Numbered from the stretch's first letter, positions 7,446-15,509 are shown. The stretch: 17,804 nt of DNA from an uncultured Lachnospiraceae bacterium (GCA_910585905.1 CAJUID010000050.1:1-17804), one strand, 5' to 3'. Made by a program: numbers and translations. Notes: a model not told the origin generated them from the letters alone.

Positions 7446-8774
7446 TTGGATTCGAGTGACGCCTCGCGGATAATTATTTTATTTGTCCTGCTGATTCTCT
7501 CTGCTTTCTTTTCGTCAGCAGAGACTTGTCTGACAACTGTAAACAAAATGAGAATGAAATCTCTTGCAGATGAAAAGGTTAAGAATGCCAGTCTAGTATT
7601 AAAACTGACAGAGAACCCAACCAAACTTTTAAGTGCCATTTTGATCGGCAATAATATTGTAAATATTACTGCCTCATCCCTTACTACTTCGTTTGCGATT
7701 CAATTGGCACATAAATTAGGTTTTTCTAATTTAGTCAGTGTCTTTACAGGTATTGGCACGGGCGCCTTAACGGTTCTGGTATTGATTTTTGGTGAAATTG
7801 TCCCAAAATCTTTTGCGACAGTCAACAGCGAAAGGCTAGCACTTATCTATGCAAAACCGATTTATACCATTACGACCGTCTTGACACCATTGTCTTACTT
7901 AATGAATCAGCTTTCTAATGGTCTGCTGCGGCTTCTCCATATTAATGCCGACAAACAGCCTGCCATTACCGAAACGGAACTTCGCACCATCGTGGATGTA
8001 AGCCACCAGGAGGGCGTGATTGAAAGCGAAGAACGCCAGATGATTACAAATGTGGTTGATTTTGGTGATTCCCTTGCAAAAGATATTATGGTTCCGAAGA
8101 TGGATGTAACATTTGCAAGTGTTAAACTCTCCTATAACGAGTTAGTAGAGTTGTATTCCCAATGTACATTTACCCGTATGCCAGTCTACAGCGAAAGCCG
8201 TGATAATATCGTTGGAATCATTAACTTAAAAGATTTATTCTTTTATCAAGGTTCCAAAAAGGACTTTTCTCTGTCAGAGATTATGCGGGAACCTTATTTT
8301 ACTTACGAATACAAAAAGATTTCTGAGCTCTTTTTTGAAATGAAGCAGGAATCTATTCCAATGGCTATAGTTTTAGATGAATATGGCTCCACTTCTGGTA
8401 TCCTTACTATTGAGGACCTAATAGAGGAAATTGTCGGTGAGATTCGTGATGAATATGATACCAACGAGGAAGACGAGATTACAAAAATTGACGATGAAAC
8501 ATATATCCTGCTTGGAGTTGCCAAACTAGATGATGTAGATGAGCAACTTGGAATCACTCTGGAATCAGAAGCGTATGATTCTATTGCGGGGCACATCATT
8601 AATTTGTTAGACCATTTTCCTGAAGCAGGAGAATGTGTCAGCGACGAGTTCGCAACATACACCGTTCTGGAAGCTGAAAAAAATCGAATCGATAAAGTAA
8701 AGCTTCATCTTTTGCCGCCTGCACAGACGGAAGATGATGAAGATGACGAAATAAGAGGGGATGTAGCTTTATAA
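7446..8774 (+). CDS. CNNM/CBS-pair/CorC-HlyC domain membrane protein (hemolysin family, Mg2+ or cation efflux type)
   Basis: The protein is 442 aa from a TTG start at 7446, chosen because AGGAG (7433-7437) lies eight bases upstream. The in-frame TTG at 7428 lies before that site. Residues 1-165 form the CNNM (DUF21) membrane domain, with conserved GNNIVNI (68-74) and FGEIVPKS (115-122). Residues 205-335 are a CBS pair, with DIMVPKMD (213-220) and LDEYGSTSGILTIEDLIEEI (310-329). Residues 345-425 are the CorC_HlyC C-terminal domain, and the tail is acidic (EDDEDDE). Relatives such as MpfA export Mg2+ or protect against it. The hemolysin label is historical. It is divergent from the PLC-like gene and convergent with the beta-helix gene. 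Confidence 0.9.
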   Translation: MDSSDASRIIILFVLLILSAFFSSAETCLTTVNKMRMKSLADEKVKNASLVLKLTENPTKLLSAILIGNNIVNITASSLTTSFAIQLAHKLGFSNLVSVFTGIGTGALTVLVLIFGEIVPKSFATVNSERLALIYAKPIYTITTVLTPLSYLMNQLSNGLLRLLHINADKQPAITETELRTIVDVSHQEGVIESEERQMITNVVDFGDSLAKDIMVPKMDVTFASVKLSYNELVELYSQCTFTRMPVYSESRDNIVGIINLKDLFFYQGSKKDFSLSEIMREPYFTYEYKKISELFFEMKQESIPMAIVLDEYGSTSGILTIEDLIEEIVGEIRDEYDTNEEDEITKIDDETYILLGVAKLDDVDEQLGITLESEAYDSIAGHIINLLDHFPEAGECVSDEFATYTVLEAEKNRIDKVKLHLLPPAQTEDDEDDEIRGDVAL

Positions 8775-8792
8775 AAGCTACATCCCTTTTCT
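8756..8792 (+). terminator. Rho-independent terminator whose stem encodes the end of the CNNM/CorC gene
   Basis: A perfect 13-bp stem, GGGATGTAGCTTT (8758-8770) with its complement (8774-8786), a three-base loop and TTTTCT. The stop codon TAA (8772-8774) sits in the loop. It may also stop the convergent beta-helix transcript, although the minus-strand tail (CTCTTATTTC) is a poor T-tract. Confidence 0.88.
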
Positions 8793-8845
8793 ATAAAGAT
8801 ATTCGGATTTTCATATCATTCATTCTCCTCTATCTAGACAAAAGA

Positions 8846-10699
8846 TTAGGAAACATTATCCGGTTTACACTCCTCATATACACATTTTATAACTTGCTGC
8901 CCAAGTGCCCGATCAATCGCTCCACCGCTAAAATCAGAAATACATCTTCTAAAATTACACTGCTCAATCGTTCCTTTGCTCCCATACATCAATACTCCAG
9001 CACCGCTCTTACCTCGGCAATTTACAAAGACACAGCGTTTAATATCGCCATTCTGGGAATAGATTGCGCCCTCCTCGCAAAAGTTAAAAATGCATTCCCT
9101 TATGTCTGGCGAATACGCATCATAGATTGCCCTTCCTCCATACATATTGCGAAATAAGGATTTTGTTATTGTTATCCTACAGCCTGAAGCGCTGATCCCC
9201 CCGACTCTCCCCATTCCATTAAATTCAGAATGGTGAATCCTGCAATTTCTGGAATGTTCCAGAACAATCAAGTCGCCGCCCTCAATATGGCAGCCAATTA
9301 TCTTTACATTCTTCATCTGAAGACTGCCCCGGCAGTGAATTGGATAGTTTAGATACAAATTCGCATCCTCTATGATTAAATTACCCTCTGCCTCCACCAG
9401 TACCGGGCAGTCAACAATGGTTGATACATGAACTGGGTACTGCCCTGTCACATGGAATGTCTCCATCCTTGAAAGGTATTGTACCGTCTCCACCCCTTCC
9501 GGACAGCAGTTTTTGTATTGTAAGTGATGCACATTTGCTCTCACTAAGCCATAGTAAAAAATTGCAGCTCCAAACTCCGCAACACAGCATTCATCAAATC
9601 GGCAATTTGTAATCTGATTGCCCTCAATCCCAAAAATAGCGCCGCCCCGCTTTGCCTCACAGCGGCGGAAACGACATCCTTTTACAATTCCATTCGGTGT
9701 GCGGATCATAATCGCTCCTCCATCCTCTGGTGAATAGCACTCATAAAAATCTGTATCCTCTATCTGTACGACATTCCCCCAAAAACGGATTGCTGCACCC
9801 CTGGTTGTCTGGTAAATCAAACTTTTCTGTACCAAAAGCTCCCCTGCCTCCGCACGGATAAACATCCCAAGATTACGGCAGTCCACTTCACTGTTAATCA
9901 CAGTAATACGACTGCTGACTGCTTTCATGTTGACACAGGCACGGTGGGAATCCCCTTTCCTTATTACCTTACTCTCTTCGATCAAAAGCTCGCCGCCGTC
10001 CAGAAGAATATTGCCCTGCACCCGCACCTCAGCATGGTCAAAGACTAAGCGCATCCCCTTAGCCAGCACCAAATCCTCCTTGATCAGGCAGCGTTCCACA
10101 ATTCGCACATCCCTCTCCTGGTCTAACATTTCCTGGGTACACACCATCGTCTCCCACAACTGCATAATATAATATTTCATATCCACAATCGACAGTTCCA
10201 TATCTTGCAGATGCATCCGATGAATAATTTCACGGCACTTCGCCCCATCCTCCTCCTGGGCACCCTGGGCAAATTCTGTCAAAAGTGATAACGCTTCCTG
10301 GGAAACCCCGAACATCCTGGAAAAAAGTTGGATAGATTCTTTCTCTTTGTCCTCGATCTTCAATCCCTGCATACTTACATTAATAATATCTAATATCAGA
10401 AGATACTTTTCCCGGTCAGAGATAAACTCCTCCAGCAGTTGGTCAATTACAATACTCTTTTCCTTTGATGCCTGCATAACTTTTGACATATCACCAGAAT
10501 CCAGACGAAAACCGGACAAGAGCAGGCGCTCCAATTCAAAATTATCTAGCGGGCTTATCTTATCATTTAATTCAGCCTGCATAAATACCACCGCACCATA
10601 CAAAATCTTGTAATGGGAAGATTTCATGTAGAGGGGGTGTTTTGGGGTCATCCACAATTTTTTCTTTTGGTTAAATTTTGTTAAGTTATCAATAATCAT
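8846..10699 (-). CDS. TerB-like helical domain fused to a right-handed parallel beta-helix (unnamed)
   Basis: The protein is 617 aa. Residues about 30-145 are alpha-helical and resemble a TerB-type domain, including DREKYLLILDIINV (95-108), an acidic KIEDKEKES turn and a closing helix. From about residue 205 to the end there are short repeating strands with recurrent GGAI-like turns (DGGAIMI, RGGAIF, EGAIYS, SGGAID), regularly placed Cys and Asn, and CxFxxC patterns (CRFRRC, CNFRRC), as in right-handed parallel beta-helix proteins. There is no signal peptide or membrane segment. No catalytic motif is obvious, so lyase activity is not claimed. The ATG has AGGAGG five bases upstream. It lies 12 bases after the paralogous gene at 10712-11968, so they form one operon. 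The function is unknown. Confidence 0.72.
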   Translation of the reverse strand: MIIDNLTKFNQKKKLWMTPKHPLYMKSSHYKILYGAVVFMQAELNDKISPLDNFELERLLLSGFRLDSGDMSKVMQASKEKSIVIDQLLEEFISDREKYLLILDIINVSMQGLKIEDKEKESIQLFSRMFGVSQEALSLLTEFAQGAQEEDGAKCREIIHRMHLQDMELSIVDMKYYIMQLWETMVCTQEMLDQERDVRIVERCLIKEDLVLAKGMRLVFDHAEVRVQGNILLDGGELLIEESKVIRKGDSHRACVNMKAVSSRITVINSEVDCRNLGMFIRAEAGELLVQKSLIYQTTRGAAIRFWGNVVQIEDTDFYECYSPEDGGAIMIRTPNGIVKGCRFRRCEAKRGGAIFGIEGNQITNCRFDECCVAEFGAAIFYYGLVRANVHHLQYKNCCPEGVETVQYLSRMETFHVTGQYPVHVSTIVDCPVLVEAEGNLIIEDANLYLNYPIHCRGSLQMKNVKIIGCHIEGGDLIVLEHSRNCRIHHSEFNGMGRVGGISASGCRITITKSLFRNMYGGRAIYDAYSPDIRECIFNFCEEGAIYSQNGDIKRCVFVNCRGKSGAGVLMYGSKGTIEQCNFRRCISDFSGGAIDRALGQQVIKCVYEECKPDNVS

Positions 10700-10711
10700 A
10701 CTGCCCTCCTG

Positions 10712-11968
10712 CTATCTAACCCTCAATTCAAAATCATCCTGGTACACATTAAAAACTGCTTCTTTCTCTGTCCCACACATGCGGCACACACAATCCTTCA
10801 CTACCTGACCTAACTTCTGATATTTAAAATAAACTGCCGTTCCAAGATACTTTGCAGCACATGAACGGAACGAACATTCTTGGATTAAAATATTATCAAT
10901 TGAATCTGAGTAAAATGCCCCACCATATTCCGCACTTCCCTTGCAAAAATCACAATTTAATATCTGCATCTGCGAGGAACCGCTTGCGAAAATAAAGCCA
11001 TTCTCCCCGTCCGAAAAACTGCTTCTGCTTATTCTGGCATAAGTCCCTGAAAACTCTATCATTCTCTGCACACTAGATTGCCTAAATTCGCTTTCGTCTA
11101 TCAGAAGCCGCCCTGAATTCTGCCGCAAAAATCCACACTTTTCATTACAGTCAAAAACCGAATTTTCAATTCTAACTACAGCAGCATTCTGTATTGTTAA
11201 AAAAAATCTCTTCCCACACTCTTCTACTGATATTTTAGTATCTCTAAAACGAACTCTCCCCCCATCTATAAGAATCGCCCCGGATATCGAAACATCTGCT
11301 CCATCAAAAAGCAGGGAGCCGCCACGTTCCACAATAATATTTCCCTGAATCTTTGTCGGCTTATCAAACAACAGTGTTTTCCCTGGCTCCACTGTAATAC
11401 CTTGATAAATATCTTCATCCGTAAAATGCGGGAAAAAGTATTTTAACAGGGAGTAAGAAATATCAAACCCTGCATCCCGAAACCGATGATAGCATTCCCT
11501 CGCCATATCCACGTCGCGCTTTACCACCGCATCATTAAACGCCCTGAAAAACTCTATTTCCTGCTCCGAAGTGTGGAACATTTGTATATAGTTATCAATC
11601 ACTTTCTCACAGTAATTTGCAGACCATACTGCCATATTATGTAACCGGTATAAGTCCACCAGAAAGCAATACTGTACTGCTTTTGTGCGCAGGGCATGGA
11701 TACATTCCATTAATCGGAACTCAAAATGATTATTGATATCAGTTATAATCCTATCCCTCTGTTCCTTTGGAAGCGCAATGCACTCCAAAAAATAATTATA
11801 CCGATCCTGAAGCTCCGTCATTGACTTCATGCTTCCTAGCGCTAACACCCCGATCCCATAAGAATACAGATACCGGAAATTTAAACTGCGTCCGGCAAGC
11901 GGATGGTTTACCCGCTCCAATTCATTTTGTCTGCTCTTTAAATAACCTAAAACATCCATCCCTTCCAT
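10712..11968 (-). CDS. Helical N-terminal domain plus parallel beta-helix protein, paralogue of the next gene (unnamed)
   Basis: The protein is 418 aa. Residues 1-185 are predicted mostly helical. The stretch around 99-150 (YCFLVDLYRL, then FHTSEQEIEFF) aligns with the TerB-like part of the 617-aa neighbour, though it is more diverged. From about residue 190, ITVEPGKTLLF and IQGNIIVERGGSLLF start a beta-helix that runs to the C-terminus. The neighbour has the matching VQGNILLDGGELLI, so the two are paralogues with the same plan but a shorter helix here. There is no signal peptide. The ATG (AAAGGG six bases upstream) follows a good promoter at 12018-12046. The function is unknown. The ATPase gene upstream on the same strand is a likely partner. 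Confidence 0.68.
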   Translation of the reverse strand: MEGMDVLGYLKSRQNELERVNHPLAGRSLNFRYLYSYGIGVLALGSMKSMTELQDRYNYFLECIALPKEQRDRIITDINNHFEFRLMECIHALRTKAVQYCFLVDLYRLHNMAVWSANYCEKVIDNYIQMFHTSEQEIEFFRAFNDAVVKRDVDMARECYHRFRDAGFDISYSLLKYFFPHFTDEDIYQGITVEPGKTLLFDKPTKIQGNIIVERGGSLLFDGADVSISGAILIDGGRVRFRDTKISVEECGKRFFLTIQNAAVVRIENSVFDCNEKCGFLRQNSGRLLIDESEFRQSSVQRMIEFSGTYARISRSSFSDGENGFIFASGSSQMQILNCDFCKGSAEYGGAFYSDSIDNILIQECSFRSCAAKYLGTAVYFKYQKLGQVVKDCVCRMCGTEKEAVFNVYQDDFELRVR

Positions 11969-12017
11969 AGCAAACCCTTTCTCACATTTTCAGATCTCCC
12001 ACGTTGCGTCTCTTTCC

Positions 12018-12046
12018 ATTATACATCCTAAAATATGGTAGTGCAA
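12018..12046 (-). promoter_or_regulatory. Promoter of the beta-helix gene pair
   Basis: On the minus strand there is TTGCAC (12041-12046), a 17-base spacer and a perfect TATAAT (12018-12023), about 50 bases before the start at 11968. It lets the beta-helix pair be expressed apart from the ATPase. No terminator is evident between them. Confidence 0.7.
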
Positions 12047-12183
12047 GAAGTGAACAAAGTTCTCTATATCTTTCGTTTATAAGCAGACTTAATATCACCC
12101 TAACGCTTCACACATCGCCACTGACGCTTCGGGGGATGCTGCATCGAAAGAAAATAACGAATACCCCAATAATGGCACAAGAA

Positions 12184-13020
12184 CTATGAATATGGGCGAA
12201 CAGCAGCCTTATCCCTCCGAACACGCACAACATTTTTCCTCACCATCTTACTTGCCTTTTTCGCATACCGGAGCAAATATTCGTTTTCACTATCTGAAGC
12301 TTTATAATAATTTCGATTGAGAAACTGCAGCAAACGGCCCTGAGCCATGGATTCTGCCATCTCCATATTAAAGGGAATCACACCAATCCTGTCTTTCGGA
12401 ATATGAAACTCCTGACATATCCTACTAATATCCCACTCCGACTCTGGCTGATAATTTCCAATGAGATATACAGCTTTTTCCCGTATGGATGCATAATTCG
12501 TAAAAAATTCTTTTAAATGGATAATATTCTGATCCAGATTGACCACCACCAGATCTGCCTCCGACAATATAACACTGGAACTTAAATTCTGGTTTGCTTC
12601 TGTATCGACAAAGACATAATCAGATAACTGTTCTAACGCTTGAAACAGCTCTTTTTGCACAAGGTTAAATTCATACTCAAAAACCTCCCGGTTTACTATC
12701 TTTCCCTGTGGAATATAGAACATAGAAGAAAACAATAATGGAATCGAACTATTATGTACTAACTTATCCCCCCTCTCTCCAGAATACAGCCTTTTTAAGA
12801 TATATTCTATGCCATACCTGCTGTAATACTCACCATGCTCATGAAGATGGTCAATCTGTTCTGGTACTAGAATTAAATCGCCTATGCTATTTGTACTATA
12901 ATGATTTTCCAGAACAACCGTCTTCCCCATTCTGCCAATTGCCATCAATGCGGAAACACATGCTAGGTTTGTCGTCACTCCTGTCAGACCGCGCACGTGG
13001 CTCCAAAAACTAATCTTCAT
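12184..13020 (-). CDS. MinD/ParA-like P-loop ATPase with degenerate Walker A
   Basis: The protein is 278 aa. The N-terminus MKISFWS followed by HVRGLTGVTTN (8-18) matches the position of the deviant Walker A of the MinD/ParA/CpaE group (KGGxGKTT), but the invariant lysine is Val15 and the signature lysine is also absent. The glycines and the TT pair are kept. A switch-like DYVFVDTEAN (135-144) and VVVNLDQN (158-165) occupy the Walker B and specificity positions. The C-terminus is basic (RKNVVRVRRDK), a possible membrane or nucleic-acid contact. Lys-less relatives with FWS..HG..GTTSN-type motifs are, as I recall, found near Tad-pilus genes in Firmicutes, but no pilus genes are here. The ATG at 13018-13020 is used because GGGGAGG precedes it. 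The longer GTG start at 13038 would lie before that site. Confidence 0.75.
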   Translation of the reverse strand: MKISFWSHVRGLTGVTTNLACVSALMAIGRMGKTVVLENHYSTNSIGDLILVPEQIDHLHEHGEYYSRYGIEYILKRLYSGERGDKLVHNSSIPLLFSSMFYIPQGKIVNREVFEYEFNLVQKELFQALEQLSDYVFVDTEANQNLSSSVILSEADLVVVNLDQNIIHLKEFFTNYASIREKAVYLIGNYQPESEWDISRICQEFHIPKDRIGVIPFNMEMAESMAQGRLLQFLNRNYYKASDSENEYLLRYAKKASKMVRKNVVRVRRDKAAVRPYS

Positions 13021-13171
13021 TTCTCCTCCCCGTCCCACAAAAGCTCTCCCTTTTTACTTTTGTGTGCTAATCTTTTGTTTCCAGTTCAAAAAATCCCTCT
13101 CATTAAGTATCCTAGGAACTGCCATAAATAAAATTATGTGACAGCGCCTTATGTCTTAAAACTTAAGCACT

Positions 13172-13200
13172 ATAATATAGAATGGTATTCCATCCGTAAA
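13172..13200 (-). promoter_or_regulatory. Probable promoter of the MinD-like ATPase gene
   Basis: On the minus strand there is TTTACG (13195-13200), a 17-base spacer and TATTAT (13172-13177). The spacer carries a small palindrome, ATGGAATACCAT, that could be an operator. The leader would be about 145 bases. Apart from this and the terminator at 13270-13300, the 13021-13330 gap shows nothing I can name. Confidence 0.5.
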
Positions 13201-13269
13201 GTGTTTTTCAATTATTTTCTCAATTTCTACTATTTCAACAATCTGAACAATTAAATTTTGTTGATAACA

Positions 13270-13300
13270 TAAAAAAATGCCTCTTTTTAAGAGACATTTT
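13270..13300 (-). terminator. Rho-independent terminator of the pyrE operon
   Basis: On the minus strand, AAATGTCTCTT and AAGAGGCATTT form an 11-bp stem with one G-U pair and a three-base loop (13275-13299), followed by a run of T. It lies about 30 bases after the FliB-like stop codon. Confidence 0.82.
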
Positions 13301-13330
13301 CTGAACAGTACCATATTTATTCATTTACAC

Positions 13331-14311
13331 CTAAATCAACAGAAAACTCCAAAATACATCCTGTGTAAAAAATTCTCTGACCATTTTCTGAAATAAAGCT
13401 GATACCTTTTCGCCGTGGGCACTAAAACGGTAGACTCTTTGCAGTAAATCTTGCCAATCCGAAGCCAAAAGCGTATTATTTTCACAAAACCTACTAAATG
13501 CAAGCGTCCTAAGTAAAAAAAGCTCCCCCTGAGCCTGCCTGATGCAATCAAGGTCTTTTTCCTCTGGATATTCGATTTTACGGCTGAAAACGCGATAATT
13601 CATATAATGATCGACAATATTTTCCCAGAGAACTCTTTCATTATTTAAAAAAGCAGCAACATTCCCCGAAGTATCCTTCTCAAAAGCCAGAAACGATTCA
13701 GCCGAAATGCAGCCCTCAGGATTTTGCGACAAAATCTCCAAAATCCCTGCTGCCATCTTTTCAAAACATTGGTACAAAATAGATACGCTAGAATGCACTT
13801 TGCAAAACTCCAACGCCATTGCCCAATGTTCCTGAAACAAGCTCCAAGCATTCTTTGTCATTGCCAAATCTCCAACTGTCACATTTTTCATCGTTCCGCA
13901 ATCATCTATTACATTCCACTCTATGGGTTGCATAACTAAATACTCTGCAACTACCGGACAAGATGCTGCCATAGATAAATATAGTATCTCTCCCATTGAG
14001 CGGATTAACCTCGGATACTTACGGCATGTATTACATAACATTTCTTCCGAAGTATTTCTCTGAATGCGGCAAAGGCCATCCTGGTCCAGCATGGCACATT
14101 TCCCGTCTTTTGTATTTTGAAAATAATATTTGCTATCCTTATGCTTTATATTAGAAAGAATATCCTCCCGCAACCATTCTGGCTCCAATTCTTGAAAACG
14201 CATATAGTCTTTCCTGTCCACCAGAATGCTCCATCCTGCACAGCAAGTAGACGGACAGTTCCCTGCCATACACTGAAAGGAAGCATATTTCGCCAAAGCT
14301 ACCACTTTCAT
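13331..14311 (-). CDS. FliB-like cysteine-rich protein (flagellin lysine-N-methylase family)
   Basis: The protein is 326 aa. The N-terminal half carries the family's cysteine cluster: FQC (Cys14), NCPSTCCAGW (Cys19, 23, 24), GKCAML (Cys73), GLCRI (Cys82), CNTC (Cys94, 97) and a later SCP (Cys119). In FliB such cysteines hold an iron-sulfur cluster used in methylating flagellin lysines. Nothing flagellar is seen here, so the true substrate is uncertain and the name gives the family only. The C-terminal half is helical. The ATG has no Shine-Dalgarno. It overlaps the TGA of the 49-aa gene upstream (TGATG), so translation is probably coupled. It is the last gene of the pyrE operon. Confidence 0.75.
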   Translation of the reverse strand: MKVVALAKYASFQCMAGNCPSTCCAGWSILVDRKDYMRFQELEPEWLREDILSNIKHKDSKYYFQNTKDGKCAMLDQDGLCRIQRNTSEEMLCNTCRKYPRLIRSMGEILYLSMAASCPVVAEYLVMQPIEWNVIDDCGTMKNVTVGDLAMTKNAWSLFQEHWAMALEFCKVHSSVSILYQCFEKMAAGILEILSQNPEGCISAESFLAFEKDTSGNVAAFLNNERVLWENIVDHYMNYRVFSRKIEYPEEKDLDCIRQAQGELFLLRTLAFSRFCENNTLLASDWQDLLQRVYRFSAHGEKVSALFQKMVREFFTQDVFWSFLLI

Positions 14312-14460
14312 CAGAACAATAAATCGGATTTATGTTTTAAAAGTTTTGCGCCCCTCGTAATTACCAGAACACCAAACGCGATTCCTGATACAATCATAAG
14401 AATACCAAGAACAACATTAAAAGAACCTACTGATTTCATTGCCTTATATATCTTTTCCAT
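14311..14460 (-). CDS. 49-aa single-pass membrane protein between pyrE and the FliB-like gene
   Basis: This short gene fills what otherwise looks like a 170-base gap. It starts MEKIYKAMKSVGSF, has one hydrophobic helix (about residues 14-34, VVLGILMIVSGIAFGVLVI) and ends with a basic tail (RGAKLLKHKSDLLF). The ATG at 14458-14460 is preceded by a near-perfect AAGGAGG at nine bases. The gene lies 21 bases after the pyrE stop, and its TGA overlaps the next ATG by one base. The strong ribosome site, coupling and clean membrane topology argue that it is real. The function is unknown. Confidence 0.78.
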   Translation of the reverse strand: MEKIYKAMKSVGSFNVVLGILMIVSGIAFGVLVITRGAKLLKHKSDLLF

Positions 14461-14481
14461 GCAAACCTACCTCCTTACTCA

Positions 14482-15159
14482 CTATTTAACACCATATTCC
14501 TCGTAATAAGCATCAATCGCTGCCTTTAGCTTGTCATCAATCAAAATTTGTCCAAGACATTCTTTATTGTATAGGCACTCTATCACATCCTCCATTGATA
14601 CAATGGCATTTGCAGGAAACCCATATTTTTGCTGAATCTCATCCAGAGCACTGGCATTCGTTGACAACCCTCGCTCCATGCGGTTTAGAGAAACCATTAG
14701 CCCGACAATCTTTATGTCCCCCTGCGAGGTCACAATTGGAAATGTTTCTTCAATAGATTTGCCAGAAGTTGTAACATCCTCAATCATTACTACTCGATCC
14801 CCGTCTTGCAGCTTGCTCCCCAATAATATCCCGGTGTCCCCGTGATCCTTTATCTCTTTACGGTTGGAACAATACCTAATCTCCTTCCCATACAAATCAC
14901 TGAAAGCAATGGCCGTAACAACACTAAGAGGAATCCCTTTATATGCCGGTCCAAACAGTACATCAAAGTCATCTCCAAAATGTGCATAGATTGCCTTTGC
15001 ATAATACTCACCTAATCTTTTAAGCTGTGAACCGGTTACATAAGCTCCCGCATTCATAAAAAAAGGAGATTTTCTCCCACTCTTTAATGTAAAATCCCCA
15101 AATTTTAAAACATTACATTCCACCATAAATTCCACAAATTCTTTTTTGTATTGTTCCAT
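14482..15159 (-). CDS. pyrE: Orotate phosphoribosyltransferase
   Basis: This enzyme joins orotate to PRPP to give OMP, the fifth step of pyrimidine synthesis, in the cytoplasm. The protein is 225 aa, usual for the longer PyrE class. It shows FTLKSGRKSPFF (23-34), LFGPAYKGIPL (68-78) and the PRPP-binding RVVMIEDVTTSGKS (122-135). AAGGAGG precedes the ATG. It is the first gene of an operon with a small membrane protein and a FliB-like protein. No other pyr gene is in the window. No PyrR-type attenuator is visible in the leader. Confidence 0.95.
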   Translation of the reverse strand: MEQYKKEFVEFMVECNVLKFGDFTLKSGRKSPFFMNAGAYVTGSQLKRLGEYYAKAIYAHFGDDFDVLFGPAYKGIPLSVVTAIAFSDLYGKEIRYCSNRKEIKDHGDTGILLGSKLQDGDRVVMIEDVTTSGKSIEETFPIVTSQGDIKIVGLMVSLNRMERGLSTNASALDEIQQKYGFPANAIVSMEDVIECLYNKECLGQILIDDKLKAAIDAYYEEYGVK

Positions 15160-15229
15160 ATTGTAAAAACCTCCTTAATCATTGGACTTTCAACCACGCC
15201 ATATCTTTAATGCACATATACTATTTTGC

Positions 15230-15259
15230 ATTTTAGTATGTGATATAGACTTATGTCAA
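15230..15259 (-). promoter_or_regulatory. Promoter of the pyrE operon
   Basis: On the minus strand there is TTGACA (15254-15259), an 18-base spacer and TAAAAT (15230-15235). An inverted repeat, ATACTA...TAGTAT (about 15218-15239), spans the -10 box and the start of transcription and could be an operator. Confidence 0.72.
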
Positions 15260-15448
15260 TACTTTGAACAAAAAAAGTCAATAGATTGATAACAGTTCAT
15301 CAGGGCAACAGCATTTACTTTTTTATTCGCAAGTAGCGAAGTAGTATAACCATTACGCCGCTCACCTTTTTTTGGCTCTCACTATGTGCAACACACGCCG
15401 CCTTGAATTCTTACTGTCAATATTTCGTTTTTTAGAAAGAGAAAATTT

Positions 15449-15473
15449 GGTGAAAGACTTACAATATTTCACC
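15449..15473. promoter_or_regulatory. Inverted repeat GGTGAAA-N11-TTTCACC upstream of the tetR promoter
   Basis: Perfect seven-base arms at 15449-15455 and 15467-15473 end seven bases before the -35 box of the regulator gene. The position and symmetry suit a protein-binding site, but the sequence differs from the operator inside the promoter. The rest of 15260-15448 shows nothing I can name. Confidence 0.35.
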
Positions 15474-15480
15474 TCGTATC

Positions 15481-15509
15481 TTTACATTGGTAAGATTATG
15501 TGATACAAT
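15481..15509 (+). promoter_or_regulatory. Promoter of the tetR-flavoprotein operon
   Basis: TTTACA (15481-15486), a 17-base spacer and TACAAT (15504-15509). It is largely covered by the inverted repeat at 15486-15518. Confidence 0.7.

Noticed and set aside
8303..8662. 119-residue minus-strand open frame inside the CNNM/CorC gene
   Set aside because: It is a Ser-rich shadow of the opposite strand of a clearly coding region.
12110..12183. Possible terminator after the MinD-like ATPase (GATGCAGCATC palindrome)
   Set aside because: The stem is five pairs around one base with no T-run, so it does not support a terminator call.
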